Of a stretch of 64,000 nucleotides of DNA, positions 1 to 12,231 are shown piece after piece. Source of the DNA: Gentiana macrophylla (taxonomy: Eukaryota; Streptophyta; Magnoliopsida; Gentianales; Gentianaceae); NCBI GenBank assembly GCA_026214975.1, contig CM047806.1, positions 54,515,947 through 54,579,946 of the forward strand. The letters run 5' to 3'. The notes under the pieces are model-generated. The model was not told where the DNA came from and did not search any database. It saw only the letters and a list, made by a program, of their open reading frames with translations. The number at the start of each line of letters is the position of its first letter. Positions within the stretch are counted from its first letter, which is position 1. The position numbers were made by a program, and so were the translations under genes.

Positions 1-209
1 GTTTGTGTCACCGCGCATAATAGGTAGTCGATATTTTCACGAAGCCCTTACCCCAGGCCTCGTTTGAAAAACTGCGTAGTGACCTACATCTCATACCTTT
101 ATGATCCCTTTTGTTTAGTTTTCAAACTAAGGGGGAGAGTATGTATGTAGGGGGAGCTGCAATCAAGGGGAGCGATGATATATTTTGAAAATTAATCAAA
201 AGGGGAGAA
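1..209 (+). pseudogene. End of RNase H and polypurine tract of the upstream tandem unit
   Basis: Codons from about 25 to the TGA at 102-104 read VVDIFTKPLPQASFEKLR and then SDLHLIPL, the usual C-terminus of a copia RNase H. The same residues end the full unit at 8834-8836. A purine-rich tract (about 197-209) sits directly before the LTR, as the plus-strand primer does in LTR elements. The rest of this unit lies left of the window. Confidence 0.85.
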
Positions 210-3200
210 TGTTGTGCAAATTGCCCTGATTGCTATTTATAAATTTGATTAATTGTCAAAATACTATCACATACGTGTTATATATTTATTGTCACACTAA
301 CGGCCATGAAATTCCAACGTTTACATCATATGGCAAAATTGTATGGTTTTATTTTTGCAGAATTATTTAACTATTTAATTAATTAGTTACAATTAATTAT
401 TTGCCAATTTTGAGTATTTAATTGATTTACTTATTAATTATATAATTATTTTGGCTGATTGATTTCTTTGGACCCGCTTTTTTTTTTTTATTTGAAGCCT
501 AATATTTTTCTTTCCAAATTAGTCCAGCCCATCTTTCACAATTTTCGGCCCTACCCTTTTTTTTAGAAAACCCTACAACTCAATCCCTCTTAGCAGCCGT
601 TCTTTTTGTTTTCTGAAACCATAGCTGATAGCCCCCGATTTTCTCTTAGTCATTCCGTCAAACTCTCGGCCGATTCCCCATGGCTGCTTTCTTTGTAAAT
701 CAAATCGGTCTCTTATTTTCATCTTTTAGCCGTTTTGATGCTATCTTGCTAGCTATCCGAGAATCGTTGCTTCAGAGATTTACGGGATTTCGGCTCATCA
801 TCTCTCTTGCTTATCCTTCTGATTCATAGCTTTCAGCTTCGAGTTTTCCGGATTCTGTGGTCTTCAAAGTTTCTTTCTCCGATTCATATGCAGCACGTTT
901 AAATTAGAAACGTGATGGCCAACTCCTGAGCGACGAAATCGGTGAACTCGTTCCTTATCCCTATCTATTTCCGATTTTGTTTTTCGATTTTTTTTTATTT
1001 TTGAATAAATCTTGCAATTAACGAATTTTTATTTGCAGATAATGATACTGACCATAAACTGGTCCTTCATTCGGTTTAGTGGCTCAGTGCCGGTTTGACT
1101 GAGTCACATGCCCGCTCGGTGCCTGTCCCATTCGGTTTAATAGTTGTGTTTTAATCTAAAAACCATGATTAAATCATAACTCGGTTGGCTATACGGTTTA
1201 AGGGTCAGTACTGGGTATTTATACCATTATTTTAAACCAAGTTTACAGTATATATATATTTTTTGCAAGTTCGTATATATATATATATATCTTTCAGGGA
1301 AATTTTGGTTTGACATATTATAATAATAATTCTAATCATTTTACTACATCAATTGTTTTGGCTCGTGTATAATCTTTTGGTATTAAAACATATTATAATA
1401 TTAAGTAAAGAAAATTTCAAAGAATGACCCATCGATTTTGATAAGTTTTTTTGTTAAAAAAAAATCCCTGAAAATTTGCATAATCAGTTTGTGAAATTCA
1501 AAATTTTGGAGCTATTTTCTCCAAGTTTTGACTATAAATACCCAGTATACATCAAATGGATTGCAACAACTCAGAATACACTTTCTTGAGCAATCCTACA
1601 TTCCATTACACTTTTAAAAAAAAAAAAATTCTCTTTTCTAGTTCTTTTCAAAAGTTTAGAAGTTGAGGATTCTGACTTGGAGGTCTGCCAAGTTCTGATT
1701 TTGTGGAAGGCTATTGAAAAGTGAGAGTACTGCTCAATAGCACTCATAGAATCCTTGGATTGAGGTCTTTAGTGGTTTCCTCTTCAAGGTAACACTTTTG
1801 ACTCAGTTCATTTATTTTGTGTTTTGGTTTGGTTATTTGCTTATTGATTAGCTTGATAGTAGTCTAGTGATACTAGTCTTGCTTGTGTTGTTTCGTGTGT
1901 TGGTTACGAGTTTTGAAGTCTCGATTTTGGACATTGATCATCTTGATCGATTCACGGGTCACAAGGGTGCTTGGTTTGACGTGCCAAGACATCCCGCCTA
2001 GTGAGGCTTCGTGGACTATTTTCTGACTCTTAAGAAGGATCAATATCCTTAAGTCTTGACTTCTGACCTTAGACAGAAGTCTAGTCAAGATTCTGGTCTG
2101 TTTTTGATTCATACAATATTTAGAAGTCTTTCATTCAAGGCCCTTGTAAGTGTTGACTACATTGAGTTGTAGGTCTTCACTCACTATAAGTGGTTTGTCT
2201 GAGTTGATTCAAATTATTGTGTGATTCAGTGTTTGATTTCCCCCATAAACTGTTTTGTATTTTATTTTTGCAAATTTCATCTGTTGAACTCGCCGCCTTG
2301 ATTCATCTTGTTGAAACCGAGTTTTGAACAACTGTAATAGCTATAGGCTTTAGAGGCTTGTGTTTCTTAGATCATCGAACATTGTATTCGGTTTGTACAA
2401 GGTCAACTTTGATAATCTTGGTGATTCACCTTGATTATCACCTTTGAATCTTGGACTGAAAGTTCAGTCCTCAACATCCTATTGTAATTTGCTTTGTAAT
2501 CCTGAATTGAGTTGGTTAAGTTTGCTATACTGGTTATAAGGCTGTTGAACATCTGTTGATATTCATTGTATTTAATCACTTTGCAAGTCTGTTGAATTGT
2601 GTAATAACACATATTTATCGCATCCGAGAGTGTTGTGTATTGTTATATGATTGGTAATCTTATTTGCAAATTGTAATATTTATAAGTAATTTCGTTGGTT
2701 GATTGTATTTGTTAAGGTGATTGGTTTAACTTTATATATACATATATCCCCTTAAAATTTAAATCAAGTTGATGTGCTAAAAATTTGTAGTATAGTATTT
2801 ATGTTGCTGCCTTCGCATTAGTCATTATATAGCAGCTTAGTGTATTAATTTATCCATACATTCTACATTCGATTTAGTTTTGCTCATTTTTATATATATA
2901 CATATTCGAATGAACATCTGCATATCTTATTTAAACATCTCACCTAATATCAAGTTATATTCCTGTACTTAGTGCTCAATCATCTATTTATTAAACTTGA
3001 TCTAGGTAACAATAGTTAACACATATAACTTAGATTTAAGTCCTGCTTCCAGATTATTTCTAAGTGTGTTAATTATTTTATAAACTCGATTTTGTGATAT
3101 ATATTTGCACGGAAATTTGTTGAAGTGCTTAAAATTTTTAAAAGGCAATTTTTACCCACACTCTATTCACCCTCTCAGAGTGTTGTCTGCAATGCAATAT

Positions 3201-3210
3201 CGATCCAACA
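210..3210 (+). repeat. LTR 1 of the tandem copia (3001 bp)
   Basis: It begins TGTTGTGCAAAT right after a purine tract and ends CCAACA two bases before an initiator-Met-type primer site. It aligns along its whole length with 8944-11930. Three kilobases is very long for a copia LTR. A TATA box at 1534 would leave roughly 1.35 kb of U3 and more than 1.6 kb of transcribed LTR. No convincing ORF is present inside. Confidence 0.92.
1534..1541 (+). promoter_or_regulatory. TATA box of LTR 1
   Basis: TATAAATA followed by ACCCAG. It is conserved at 10262-10269 in the second LTR. It is the best core-promoter candidate for the element; the transcription start is inferred to lie about 30 bp downstream. 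Confidence 0.6.
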
Positions 3211-3212
3211 AT

Positions 3213-3223
3213 TGGTATCGAGC
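3213..3223 (+). other. Primer binding site, initiator tRNA-Met type
   Basis: TGGTATCGAGC lies 2 bp after the LTR end. The third-unit copy at 11933-11944 reads TGGTATCAGAGC, the standard complement of the initiator tRNA-Met 3' end. The copy here therefore lacks two bases (CAGAG became CGAG, net one base) inside a CAG triplet. Confidence 0.85.
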
Positions 3224-3628
3224 GAAGGTCACCTAGTGATCAAGTTTCTAATCTTGATAGTTTGATTGATTTATTTATTTTATACCTCGATTTTACACTT
3301 GGTCTTGTTGAGCTTTTGCGAATTTAATTCGATCAAGTTCAATCGTCTTACAAATTGTATCTACGTGCTAAGGGTTCGATTTAAATTCAGATTTATCCGT
3401 ATTTACAATCCCCTTACGTTATTACATTTAATTAAGGTTTGTAATAATAAATTGATTTAGAATTCTCACACACCACTACGTTATTGTTTCGTCCAACTAT
3501 ATAAGTGTTTACGAGATTCCATAGATCATAACATATTTGCATTGTAATCACTACATTTTATTTTTGTTCATATATTGCATTGTAATTGCATTTCATATAG
3601 TTAGCTCATTTTATTAATTAAAAAAACA

Positions 3629-5374
3629 ATGCATAATTCCATGTCATCTACCATGACTCCACGGATGGGGCTTGTCTTTGGCAAGGCCCCCATACTTTGA
3701 TGGATCATGGTATATGGAATGGAAGAATTCGATGTGACTACATATAGAATCAATGGACTCTCAACTATGGCGGATTATTAAAATGGTCCATTGCTTCCTA
3801 TGAAGTCCGTCACTTTGTATTTGGGATTACTACACGGGTTCCCAAGCAAGACCATGATCTCGATGAAGATGACTTTAAATTGTTGTCTTTAAATTCGAAG
3901 GCCATGGCCATACTTGTGAACTCTCTCGATCTGGAGAGACTCGAGCGGTGAACTCATGTAAGTCCGCCAAAGAAATTTGGGAGACTCTTGCCCAACGGCA
4001 TGAGGCACATCCCGAGTCAAACGCTCCAAAATAAATGGTTTTCACGTGCATTCGAAATGTTTAGGATGGAATCTAATGAAACAGATTAAACAGATGGACA
4101 CTAGATTCAACGATATTGTAAATGCACTAGAAGCGTGCACGGTAAGCCCGTCTCTAATGAGGACCAAATCCTCAAGATTCTTAGGAGTCTTCCTCCCGAA
4201 TGGGATTCAAGGCGTATGCCATTCGGGAGGTAAGGATCGAGGTTCTTACTAAAGATGAGCTAATCGGTATCTTGATCGCTCACGAGATGCACTTAGAAGC
4301 TCAGAAGCGTGATAGAGGCACTCCCGTAACACTTGCTCTCAAAGCAAATGAATCTGAATCAACTGAATCTGAGGCTCCTGAGAGTGAAAGTGAAGACGAG
4401 GACTATGCAATGGCGGTTCGAAACTTTAAAAAGTTTTACAAGTTTCAACGACAAAATTCCAAGAACGCCAAGAGACATAGTGGAAAGACTCAAGTAGTAA
4501 AGAAAAGGATTGGACTACTCTTGCACAATGCTTCGAGTGTAAACAATATGGGCACATTGCAAATGCCTGCCCAAACATGAATAGTGACAAGACGAAACGA
4601 AGCTCTGGATCTAAATCCAAGTCAAAATCAAAGTCAAAGTCTAAGTCACAGTCAAAGTCAAACTCTGGCAACTCAAACTCCCAAGGAAGCTCAAAGACAA
4701 AAACAAAGAAAGCCTTGGTCACATAGGAAGATAGCTCAGAATCAGACAATGACAATAACTCTGAATCTTCCGAACAAGCGAACTTCTGTCTCATGGGTTA
4801 CTCGCAACCCACCAATGACACAGAAGATGAGGTATCGAGCTCACCATTCAACAATGATGAGTTGCATGCACTTAACGAGTCCCTAGCCAAAGAAAACTTA
4901 GAACTTAAGGCTAAACTCGAAGATATAAACGAACTTAGGATGCATCACGACAACGAAGTCGTTTCACTTATAAACACACTAAGTCGTTTAGAGCTAAAGC
5001 ATCAAGATACGGAAATTGAGAATACATCTTTGAAACAGGAGGTTGTCACCCTAAAACAAGTCATCTCAGGACTTGAAGTGGAAAATTCCTATCTCCACAG
5101 ACAACTCTCCTCTATCAAAGAAAAAGGGATACAAGCAAGTGGTTCGGGGTCTAAACCCAAACCAGCTACTCCCGCCTCAACTCCCGAATCTTTGACGCCT
5201 AGACCTATCGCCTTAGAGCACACAAAGAAAAAGAAAACACCTAAGGCACCTACACCTAAAGCACCCACCCAAAAGAACGCTTCATCTACAAAAGCACACA
5301 CTTCACAGCGTTCTTCACCTAAACATCACACATTCAAGTATGAAAAGAAAGGTTCAAGGAGATCATCTCAATAG
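3629..5374 (+). pseudogene. Broken copia gag with CCHC knuckle and coiled coil
   Basis: Gag coats the element RNA in virus-like particles. ATG at 3629 is the likely start. Several frameshifts split the frame before 4200. A zinc knuckle CFECKQYGHIANAC (CX2CX4HX4C) is encoded at 4529-4570 in a third frame. A Lys/Ser repeat (KSKSKSKS type) follows at about 4610-4690. Then comes an open stretch of about 190 codons (4793-5374) with a heptad-rich coiled coil and a Pro/Lys/Thr-rich basic tail. Long coiled-coil gags are known from Sireviruses. The N-terminal part shows gag_UBN2-like features only in scattered frames. Confidence 0.75.
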
Positions 5375-5699
5375 AACCATTCTTCTCACACTTCGAATCC
5401 CACTAGTTTCTACCAAACTGCACATCAGGATCCATTCATACACCAAGCACCCAACTACACATTTCGGTACCCCTCTTTTGACCCCTTCTTTGCTCGATTC
5501 TTTGTTTTGGCAACATCGGTTTATGGTTTCGGCCAAACACATACCCACCCGACCCACGTCACTTTGGGCGGCCCCTCAAGTCCACCCGGACCAAGAAGGC
5601 TGCACATAAACCAAGGGTAAGACAGGTATGGGTTCGAAAGGACTCCCTCCAACCTGAAACTAACTCTGAAGGACCCAAGAACTAAAGGGTACCTACCAA

Positions 5700-7012
5700 C
5701 TTTGTATTGCAGGTGTGCTTCAAGTCTCGAATCCGAAATAGCAATACAACATGGTGTTTGGATAGCGGTTGCTCCAGGCATATGACCGGAAACAATGCCC
5801 TCTTCCACAACTACAAAGCTAAATCCAAGGGCGATGTGCGGTCACATATGGAGACAACTCGAAAGGTAGAATCATTGGTGAAGGCTCATTCGGTAATCCA
5901 AATTCTCTTGTAGAGAATTTAGAGCATAACTTCTCGAGCATTTCACAACTATGTGTTTCTTGGCATGGATATTGCATTCGATAAGGGCACTTGTAAGATA
6001 ATTGATAGTCACGGGAAGGTTGTTCTAACCGGTCATCGTACGCTGAATATTTATACGATCGAACTGAACAACCTGATTGACTGTTCAATTGCCTGTCTTG
6101 TATCTAAACATGATAATGCAAATCTCTGGCATCGTCGCCTAGGACATGTAGGTATGTCCACTATTCAGAAGCTGTGCAAATGGAATCTGATTCGTGGATT
6201 GCCTAAGTTTGATTTAGAAGAATTCGAAGTTTGCGAGCCTTGTATTCATGGCAAACAAGCTAGAACTTCTTTTAAATCTAAGCATGGTGTCACATCCACT
6301 CGCATACTAGAGATGTTGCACATAGACTTATTTGGTCCTAGTAGAGTTAGAAGTCTTATTTGGGAAACATTACGCTCTAGTGGTAGTGAGCGACTATTCG
6401 AGATATACATGGGTTACATTTTCGTCTCACAAAGTGATAGTGCTAACGCATTTTCTACTTTGGTGAAACAACTACAGAACACCTTTGATATATCCGTCGT
6501 TTCTGTTAGAAGTGATAGGGGTGGTGAATTCGTGGATGCCGAACTTATTAAGTTCTGTGATTATTTGGGTATCCGTCACGAATTTTCTGCACCTAAAACT
6601 CCTCAACGAGCGGCGTAGTCGGCGTAAAAATCGCACCTTGCAAGAATCTGCTCGAACTATGCTAAACGAGTTTAAAGTGCCTCGTTTTCTTTGGGCTGAA
6701 GCGGTAGCTTGTGCTTGTTATGTAGTTAATAGAGTCTCTATCAGACGTCTATTGCACAAGACCCCTTACAAAGTCCTTAGAAATCGGCCTCCGAAAGTTG
6801 ATCACTTTCACGTCTTTGGTTGCAAGTGTTTTGTACTGAATGATAGGGAAAACTGTGATAAATTTGCATCTAAGTCCATCGAATGTATATTCGTTGGTTA
6901 TTCAGAAACATCTAGGGCTTATAGATGCTATGATCCGGTATCCCGACGCATTCTCGAGTCCATTCATGTTTCATTTTATAAGTCCGCTTCCATGATCGAC
7001 CCCGTGTGCTAG
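5700..7012 (+). pseudogene. Broken copia protease and integrase
   Basis: Protease: LDSGCSRHMTG with the catalytic Asp codon at 5761. Integrase: the zinc-binding H-H-C-C module reads LWHRRLGHVG then CEPCIHGKQ (about 6126-6260). The core has MLHIDLFGP (first catalytic Asp, about 6314-6340), VRSDRGGEF (second Asp) and the downstream Glu region. It is damaged in the middle at about 6350-6420 and frameshifted at about 6606, where the usual PQQNGVVERKN is scrambled. The C-terminal GKKP-like part continues to a stop at 7010-7012. This enzyme pair would process the polyprotein and insert the cDNA. Confidence 0.8.
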
Positions 7013-7322
7013 TGTGAAAGATATTACATCATCCTTAGAAAGGTCGATTCTAGGCGATGACGGGACTTGCTACCTCTGTGCAAAATGAAACACCAATTGG
7101 CCAAGTAGCACCTCCGAACCTCTTGTTGAGTCAACAACAACCATTGATGGTGACATCTTAGCAAATGATGCCCCACAATGGAAATGATGAGATGGTGATC
7201 TGTTTGGATGACAAGAGGAACGCCGCAACGTTGGAATCGCTTTCATCCGCTTTGATCTAATCATAGGAGATCCCAATGCAGTGTGTTAGCACCGAAGGTC
7301 CACTCTTAATCCTCTCTCATCA

Positions 7323-8836
7323 TTGCATGCACTAGTTTCACGCATCGAACCTAAGAATATAGATGAGGCTCTCTCTGACTCTGAATGGGTCGTGGCCATG
7401 CAAGAGGAGCTTCATCAGTTCAAAAGGAACGATGTATGGGATCTAGTCCCCCTACCTAAGGAGAAATCCTCGGTAGGAACACGCTGGGTCTTTAGAAATA
7501 AGATGGATGAAAAGCGGAATCGTGAGGAATAAGGCTCGATTGGTGGCACAAGGTTATACCAAGAGAGGAGGTATCGATTATGATGAGACCTATGCCCCGG
7601 TTTGCTCGGCTAGAAGCCATTCGATTGTTGATTGCTTTCGCATCCGCCTTAGGACTAAAGTTGTACCGAGATGGACGTCAAGAGTGCCTTCTTAAGCGGT
7701 TTCATTGATAAGGAAGTGTATGTTCGGCAACCCGGGTTTCGAGGATACACAACATCCTCATTATGTTTATCGTCTCAAGAAAGCCTCTACGGACTCAAAC
7801 AAGCACCTAGAGCTTGGTATGATCGATTGTCATCAGTGTTGCTTGAGAACGGTTTCGTTAGGGGCAGGGTAGATAATACCTTGTTCATAAAGAAATCGGG
7901 ATCTGACATCCTAGATGTCCAGGTTTATGTCGATGACATCATCTTCGGTTCTACCAACCCTGCTCTTTGTACTCAGTTTGAGACGTTGATGTCTTCTCAG
8001 TTTGAGATGTCTGCTATGGGAGAGTTAAACTTCTTCCTTGGCTTACAAATCAAACAAACACCGTCCGGCACACACATTAGTCAAACTAAATACATTAGAG
8101 ATATGTTGACCAAGTTCAAGTTTGACGGCCTTAAACCAGCCACTACTCCTATGAGTACATCTGTCAAGCTTGACCTTGATGAACAGGGTGAGCCGTTTGA
8201 CTCTCACCTATACCGATCTATGATTGGGTCTCTCTTGTATCTGACCGCATCGAGACCGGACATTCAGTTTGCTGTAGGCTTATGTGCACGTTTTCAATCA
8301 AATCCTAAGATATCGCATTATAACGCTGTCAAGCACATTTTCCGATATCTTAGACACACACCCACACTAAGCCTTTGGTACTCTCGGGCTTCCACCCTCG
8401 CACTTTTCGCGTAAAGCGATGCCGATTATGATGGCTGTCGTGTTGAACGAAAGAGCACTAGTGGCACTTGCCAATTCTTAGGTGATAGACTCATCTCATG
8501 GTTCTCTAAGAAACAACCTAGTGTTGCTCTTAGTACCACCGAGGCTGAGTATGTTGCACTAAGTAATTGTGTAGCCCAGCTCCTTTGGCTCAAACAACAG
8601 TTAGCAGATTTTCCGATAGTATCAGCGCAATAAATTTGTCACACAACACAGTATTGCACACCCGGGCCAAACATATTGATATAAGGTATCATTTTATACG
8701 TGACCACGTGCAAAATGGTACTGTCTCAGTAGAGTTTGTCCCCACTGCGCAATAGGTAGCTGATATTTTCACGAAGCCCTTACCCCAGGCCTCGTTTGAA
8801 AAACTGCGTAGTAACCTACATCTCATACCTTTATGA
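7323..8836 (+). pseudogene. Broken copia reverse transcriptase and RNase H
   Basis: RT begins near 7323, where SEWVVAMQEELHQFKRNDVW is recognisable, and continues through KARLVAQGY and VDVKSAFLSGF-like positions to [14 protein letters not shown]. The active-site YVDD is at 7926-7937, followed by FFLGLQIKQ. RNase H has lost frame at about 8414 and resumes to the stop at 8834-8836. Two errors are instructive. The conserved YQMDV is broken at about 7668 by a CAG read as CGAG. The conserved QPPGF at about 7727 lacks two bases in a C run. Confidence 0.85.
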
Positions 8837-8930
8837 TCCCTTTTGTTTAGTTTTCAAACTAAGGGGGAGAGTATGTATGTAGGGGGAGCTGCAATCAAGG
8901 GGGAGCGATGATATATTTTGAAAATTAATC

Positions 8931-8943
8931 AAAAAGGGGAGAA
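8931..8943 (+). other. Polypurine tract
   Basis: AAAAAGGGGAGAA immediately before the TGTTG start of the second LTR. It primes plus-strand DNA in LTR elements. The upstream unit has the same tract at the same place. Confidence 0.8.
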
Positions 8944-11930
8944 TGTTGTGTAAATTGCCCCAGTTGCTATTTATAAATTTGATTAATTGTCAAAATACTA
9001 TCACATACGTGTTATATATTTATTGTCACACTAACGGCCATGAAATTCCAACGTTTACATCATATGGCAAAATTGTATGGTTTTATTTTTGCAGGAATTA
9101 TTTAACTATTTAATTAATTAGTTACAATTAATTATTTGCCAATTTTGAGTATTTAATTGATTTACTTATTAATTATATAATTATTTTGGCTGATTGATTT
9201 GCTGGACCCGTTTTTTTTTATTTGAAGCCTAATATTTTTCTTTCCAAATTAGTCCAGCCCATCTTTCACAATTTTCGGCCCTACCCTTTTTTTTAGAAAA
9301 CCCTACAACTCAATCCCTCTTAGCAGCCGTTCTTTTTGTTTTCTGAAACCATAGCTGATAGCCCCCGATTTTCTCTTAGTCATTCCGTCAAACTCTCAGC
9401 CGATTCCCATGGCAGCTTCTTTGTAAATCAAATCAGTCTCTTATTTTCATCTTGTAGCCGTTTTGATGCTATCTTGCTAGCTATCCGAGAATCGTTGCTT
9501 GAGATTTACTGGGATTTCGCTCATCATCTCTCTTGCTTATCCTTACGATTCATAGCTTTCGGCTTGAGTTTTCCGGATTCTCGTGGTCTTCAAAGTTTCT
9601 TTCTCCGATTCATATGCAAAGACGTTTAAATTAGAAGCGTGATGGCCAACTCTGGCGGCGAAATCGGTGAACTCGTTCCTTATCCCTATCTATTTCCGAT
9701 TTTGTTTTTCGATTTTTTTATTTTTGAATAAATCTTGCAATTAACTAATTTTTATTTGCGAGATAATGATATCGACCATAAGCGGTCCTTCATTCGGTTT
9801 AGTGGCTCGGTGCGGTTTGGTCGAGTCACATGCCCTTTCGGTGCCTGTCCCATTCGGTTTAATAGTTGTGTTTTAATCTAAAACCACGATTAAATCATAA
9901 CTCGTTGGCTATACGGTTTAATGGTCGAAGACGGGTATTTATACCATTATTTTAAACCAAGTTTACAAAGTATATATATTTTTTTTGCAAGTTCGTATAT
10001 ATATATATATATATATCTTTCAGGGAAATTTTGGTTTGACATATTATAATAATAATTCTAATCATTTTACTACATCAATTGTTTTGGCTCGTGTATAATC
10101 TTTTTGGTATTAAAAACATATTATAATATTAAGTAAAGAAAATTTCAAAGAATGACCCACTGATTTTGATAAGTTTTTTTTGTTAAAAAAAAATCCCTGA
10201 AAATTTGCATAATCAGTTTGTGAAATTCAAAATTTTGGAGCTATTTTCTCCAAGTTTTGACTATAAATACCCAGTATACATCAAATGGATTGCAACAACT
10301 CAGAATACACTTTCTTGAGCAATCCTACATTCCATTACACTTTTTAAAAAAAAAAATTCTCTTTTAGTTCTTTTCAAAAGTTTAGAAGTTGAGGATTCGA
10401 CTTGGAGGTCTGCCAAGTTCTGATTTTGTGGAAGGCTATTGAAAAGTGAGGTACTGCTCAATAGCACTCATAGAATCCTTGGATTGAGGTCTTCAGTGGT
10501 TTCCTCTTCAAGGTAACACTTTTGACTCAGTTCATTTATTTTGTGTTTTGGTTTGGTTATTTGCTTATTGATTAGCTTGATAGTAGTCTAGTGATACTAG
10601 TCTTGCTTGTGTTGTTTCTGTGTTGGTTCTGAGTTTTGAAGTCCTGATTTTGGACATTGATCATCTTCAGTCAGATTACGGGTCACAAGGGTGCTTGGTT
10701 TGGCGTGCCAAGACATCACGCCTAGTGAGGCTTACGTGGACTATTTTTCGACTCTTAAGAAGGATCAATATCCTTAAGTCTTGACTTCGACCTTATGTAA
10801 GTCTAGTCAAAGATTCAGTCTGTTTTTGATTCATACAATATTTAGAAGTCTTTCATTCAAGGCCCTTGTAAGTGTTGACTACATTGAGTTGTAGGTCTTC
10901 ACTCACTATAAGTGGTTTGTGCGAGTTGATTCAAATTATTGTGTGATTCAAAGGTGTTTGATTTCCCCATAAAGCTGCTTTTGTATTTTATTTTTGCAAA
11001 TTCTGTCTGTTGAACTCTTTGCCTTGATTCATCTTGTTTAAACCGAGTTTTGAACAACTGTAATAGCTATAGGCTTTAGAGGCCAGGTTTCTTAGATCAT
11101 CGAACATTGTATTCAGTTTGTACAAGGTCAACTTTGATAATCTTGGTGATTCACCTTGATTATCACCTTTGAATCTTGGTGAAAGTTCGATCCTCAACAT
11201 CCTATTGTAATTTGCTTTGTAATCTGAATTGAGTTGGTTAAGTTTGCTATCTTTGGTTATAAAATTTGTTTGAACATCTGTTGATATTCATTGTATTTAA
11301 TCTGCTTTGCAAGTCTGTTGAATTGTGTAATAACACATATTTCTTGCATCCGAGAGTGTTGTGTATTGTTATATGATTGGTAATCTTATTTGCAAATTGT
11401 AATATTTATAAGTCTTTGTTTGATTGTATTTGTTAAGGTGATTGGTTTAACTTTATATATACATATATCCCTTAAAATTTAAATCAAGTTGATGTGCTAA
11501 AATTTGTAGTATAGTATTTATGTTCTTTGCCTTCGCATTAGTCATTATATAGCGACTTAGTGTATTAATTTATCCATACATTCTGTTCTATTTAGTTTTG
11601 CTCATTTTTATATATATACATATTCGAACTGAACATCTGCATATCTTATTTAAACATCTCACCTAATATCAAGTTATATTCCTGTACTTAGTGCTCAATC
11701 ATCTATTTATTAAACTTGATCTAGGTAACAATAGTTAACACATATAACTTAGATTTAAGTCCTGCTTCCAGATTATTTCTAAGTGTGTTAATTATTTTAT
11801 AAACTCTGATTTTGTGATATATATTTGCCTGGAAATTTGTTGAAGTGCTTAAAATTTTTAAAAGGCAATTTTTACCCACACTCTATTCACCCCCCCTCTA
11901 GAGTGTTGTCTGTGCAATATCGATCCAACA
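8944..11930 (+). repeat. LTR 2 of the tandem copia (2987 bp)
   Basis: TGTTGTGTAAAT to ATCCAACA, nearly identical in layout to LTR 1. Most differences are 1-3 base indels or scrambles, many at CAG/CTG triplets, plus a few changes in homopolymer and AT-repeat length. The TATA box is at 10262-10269. It is followed by primer site and leader, not by host DNA. Confidence 0.92.
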
Positions 11931-12175
11931 ATTGGTATCAGAGCGAAGGTCACCTAGTGATCAAGTTTCTAATACTGATAGTTTGATTGATTTATTTATT
12001 TTATACCTCGATTTTACACTTGGTCTTGTTGAGCTTTTGCAGAATTTAATTCGATCAAGTTCAATCGTCTTACAATTTGTATCTACGTGCTAAGGGTTGA
12101 TTTAAATTGATTTATCTCGTGTTACAATCCCCCCTTACGTTATTACATTTAATTAAGGCTGTAATAATAAGTTGA
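11931..12175 (+). mobile_element. Primer site and leader of a third, truncated unit
   Basis: ATTGGTATCAGAGCGAAGG and the following 240 bp match 3211-3458, the leader of the complete unit. The match stops at about GTTGATC (12175), before gag, and an unrelated LTR fragment follows. The third unit is therefore deleted beyond its leader. Confidence 0.85.
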
Positions 12176-12231
12176 TCCTGGTAAAGAATAAATTTTTGAA
12201 TTCCGCTGCGTTCCCGCGTAGATTTCGTAAC
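12176..12231 (+). repeat. 56-bp 3'-end fragment of a copia LTR family
   Basis: It contains TTTGAATTCCGCTGCG and CGCGTAGATTT and ends CGTAACA. This matches the last 50 bp of the solo LTR ending at 15625 and, in reverse, the LTR beginning at 50994. It is what remains of a third member of that LTR family at the broken edge of the tandem array. Confidence 0.8.

Larger units (their letters stand above)
1..12175 (+). mobile_element. Tandem Ty1-copia array with shared 3-kb LTRs
   Basis: The order is internal 3' end (1-209), LTR (210-3210), full internal domain (3211-8943), LTR (8944-11930), then primer site and leader again (11931-12175). Both LTRs start TGTTG and end CAACA. A normal insertion has host DNA outside its two LTRs. 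Here the sequence left of the first LTR matches 8733-8943, and the sequence right of the second LTR matches 3211-3458, so at least three units share LTRs. The repeat period is 8734 bp. Pol order is protease, integrase, reverse transcriptase, RNase H, which is Ty1-copia. The coiled-coil and Ser/Lys-rich gag suggests Sirevirus affinity, an inference. All coding parts are broken. Confidence 0.88.

Noticed and set aside
4426..4794. Minus-strand ORF with Asp-Phe/Asp-Leu repeats
   Set aside because: It is the complement of the Lys/Ser-repeat and zinc-knuckle region of the copia gag.
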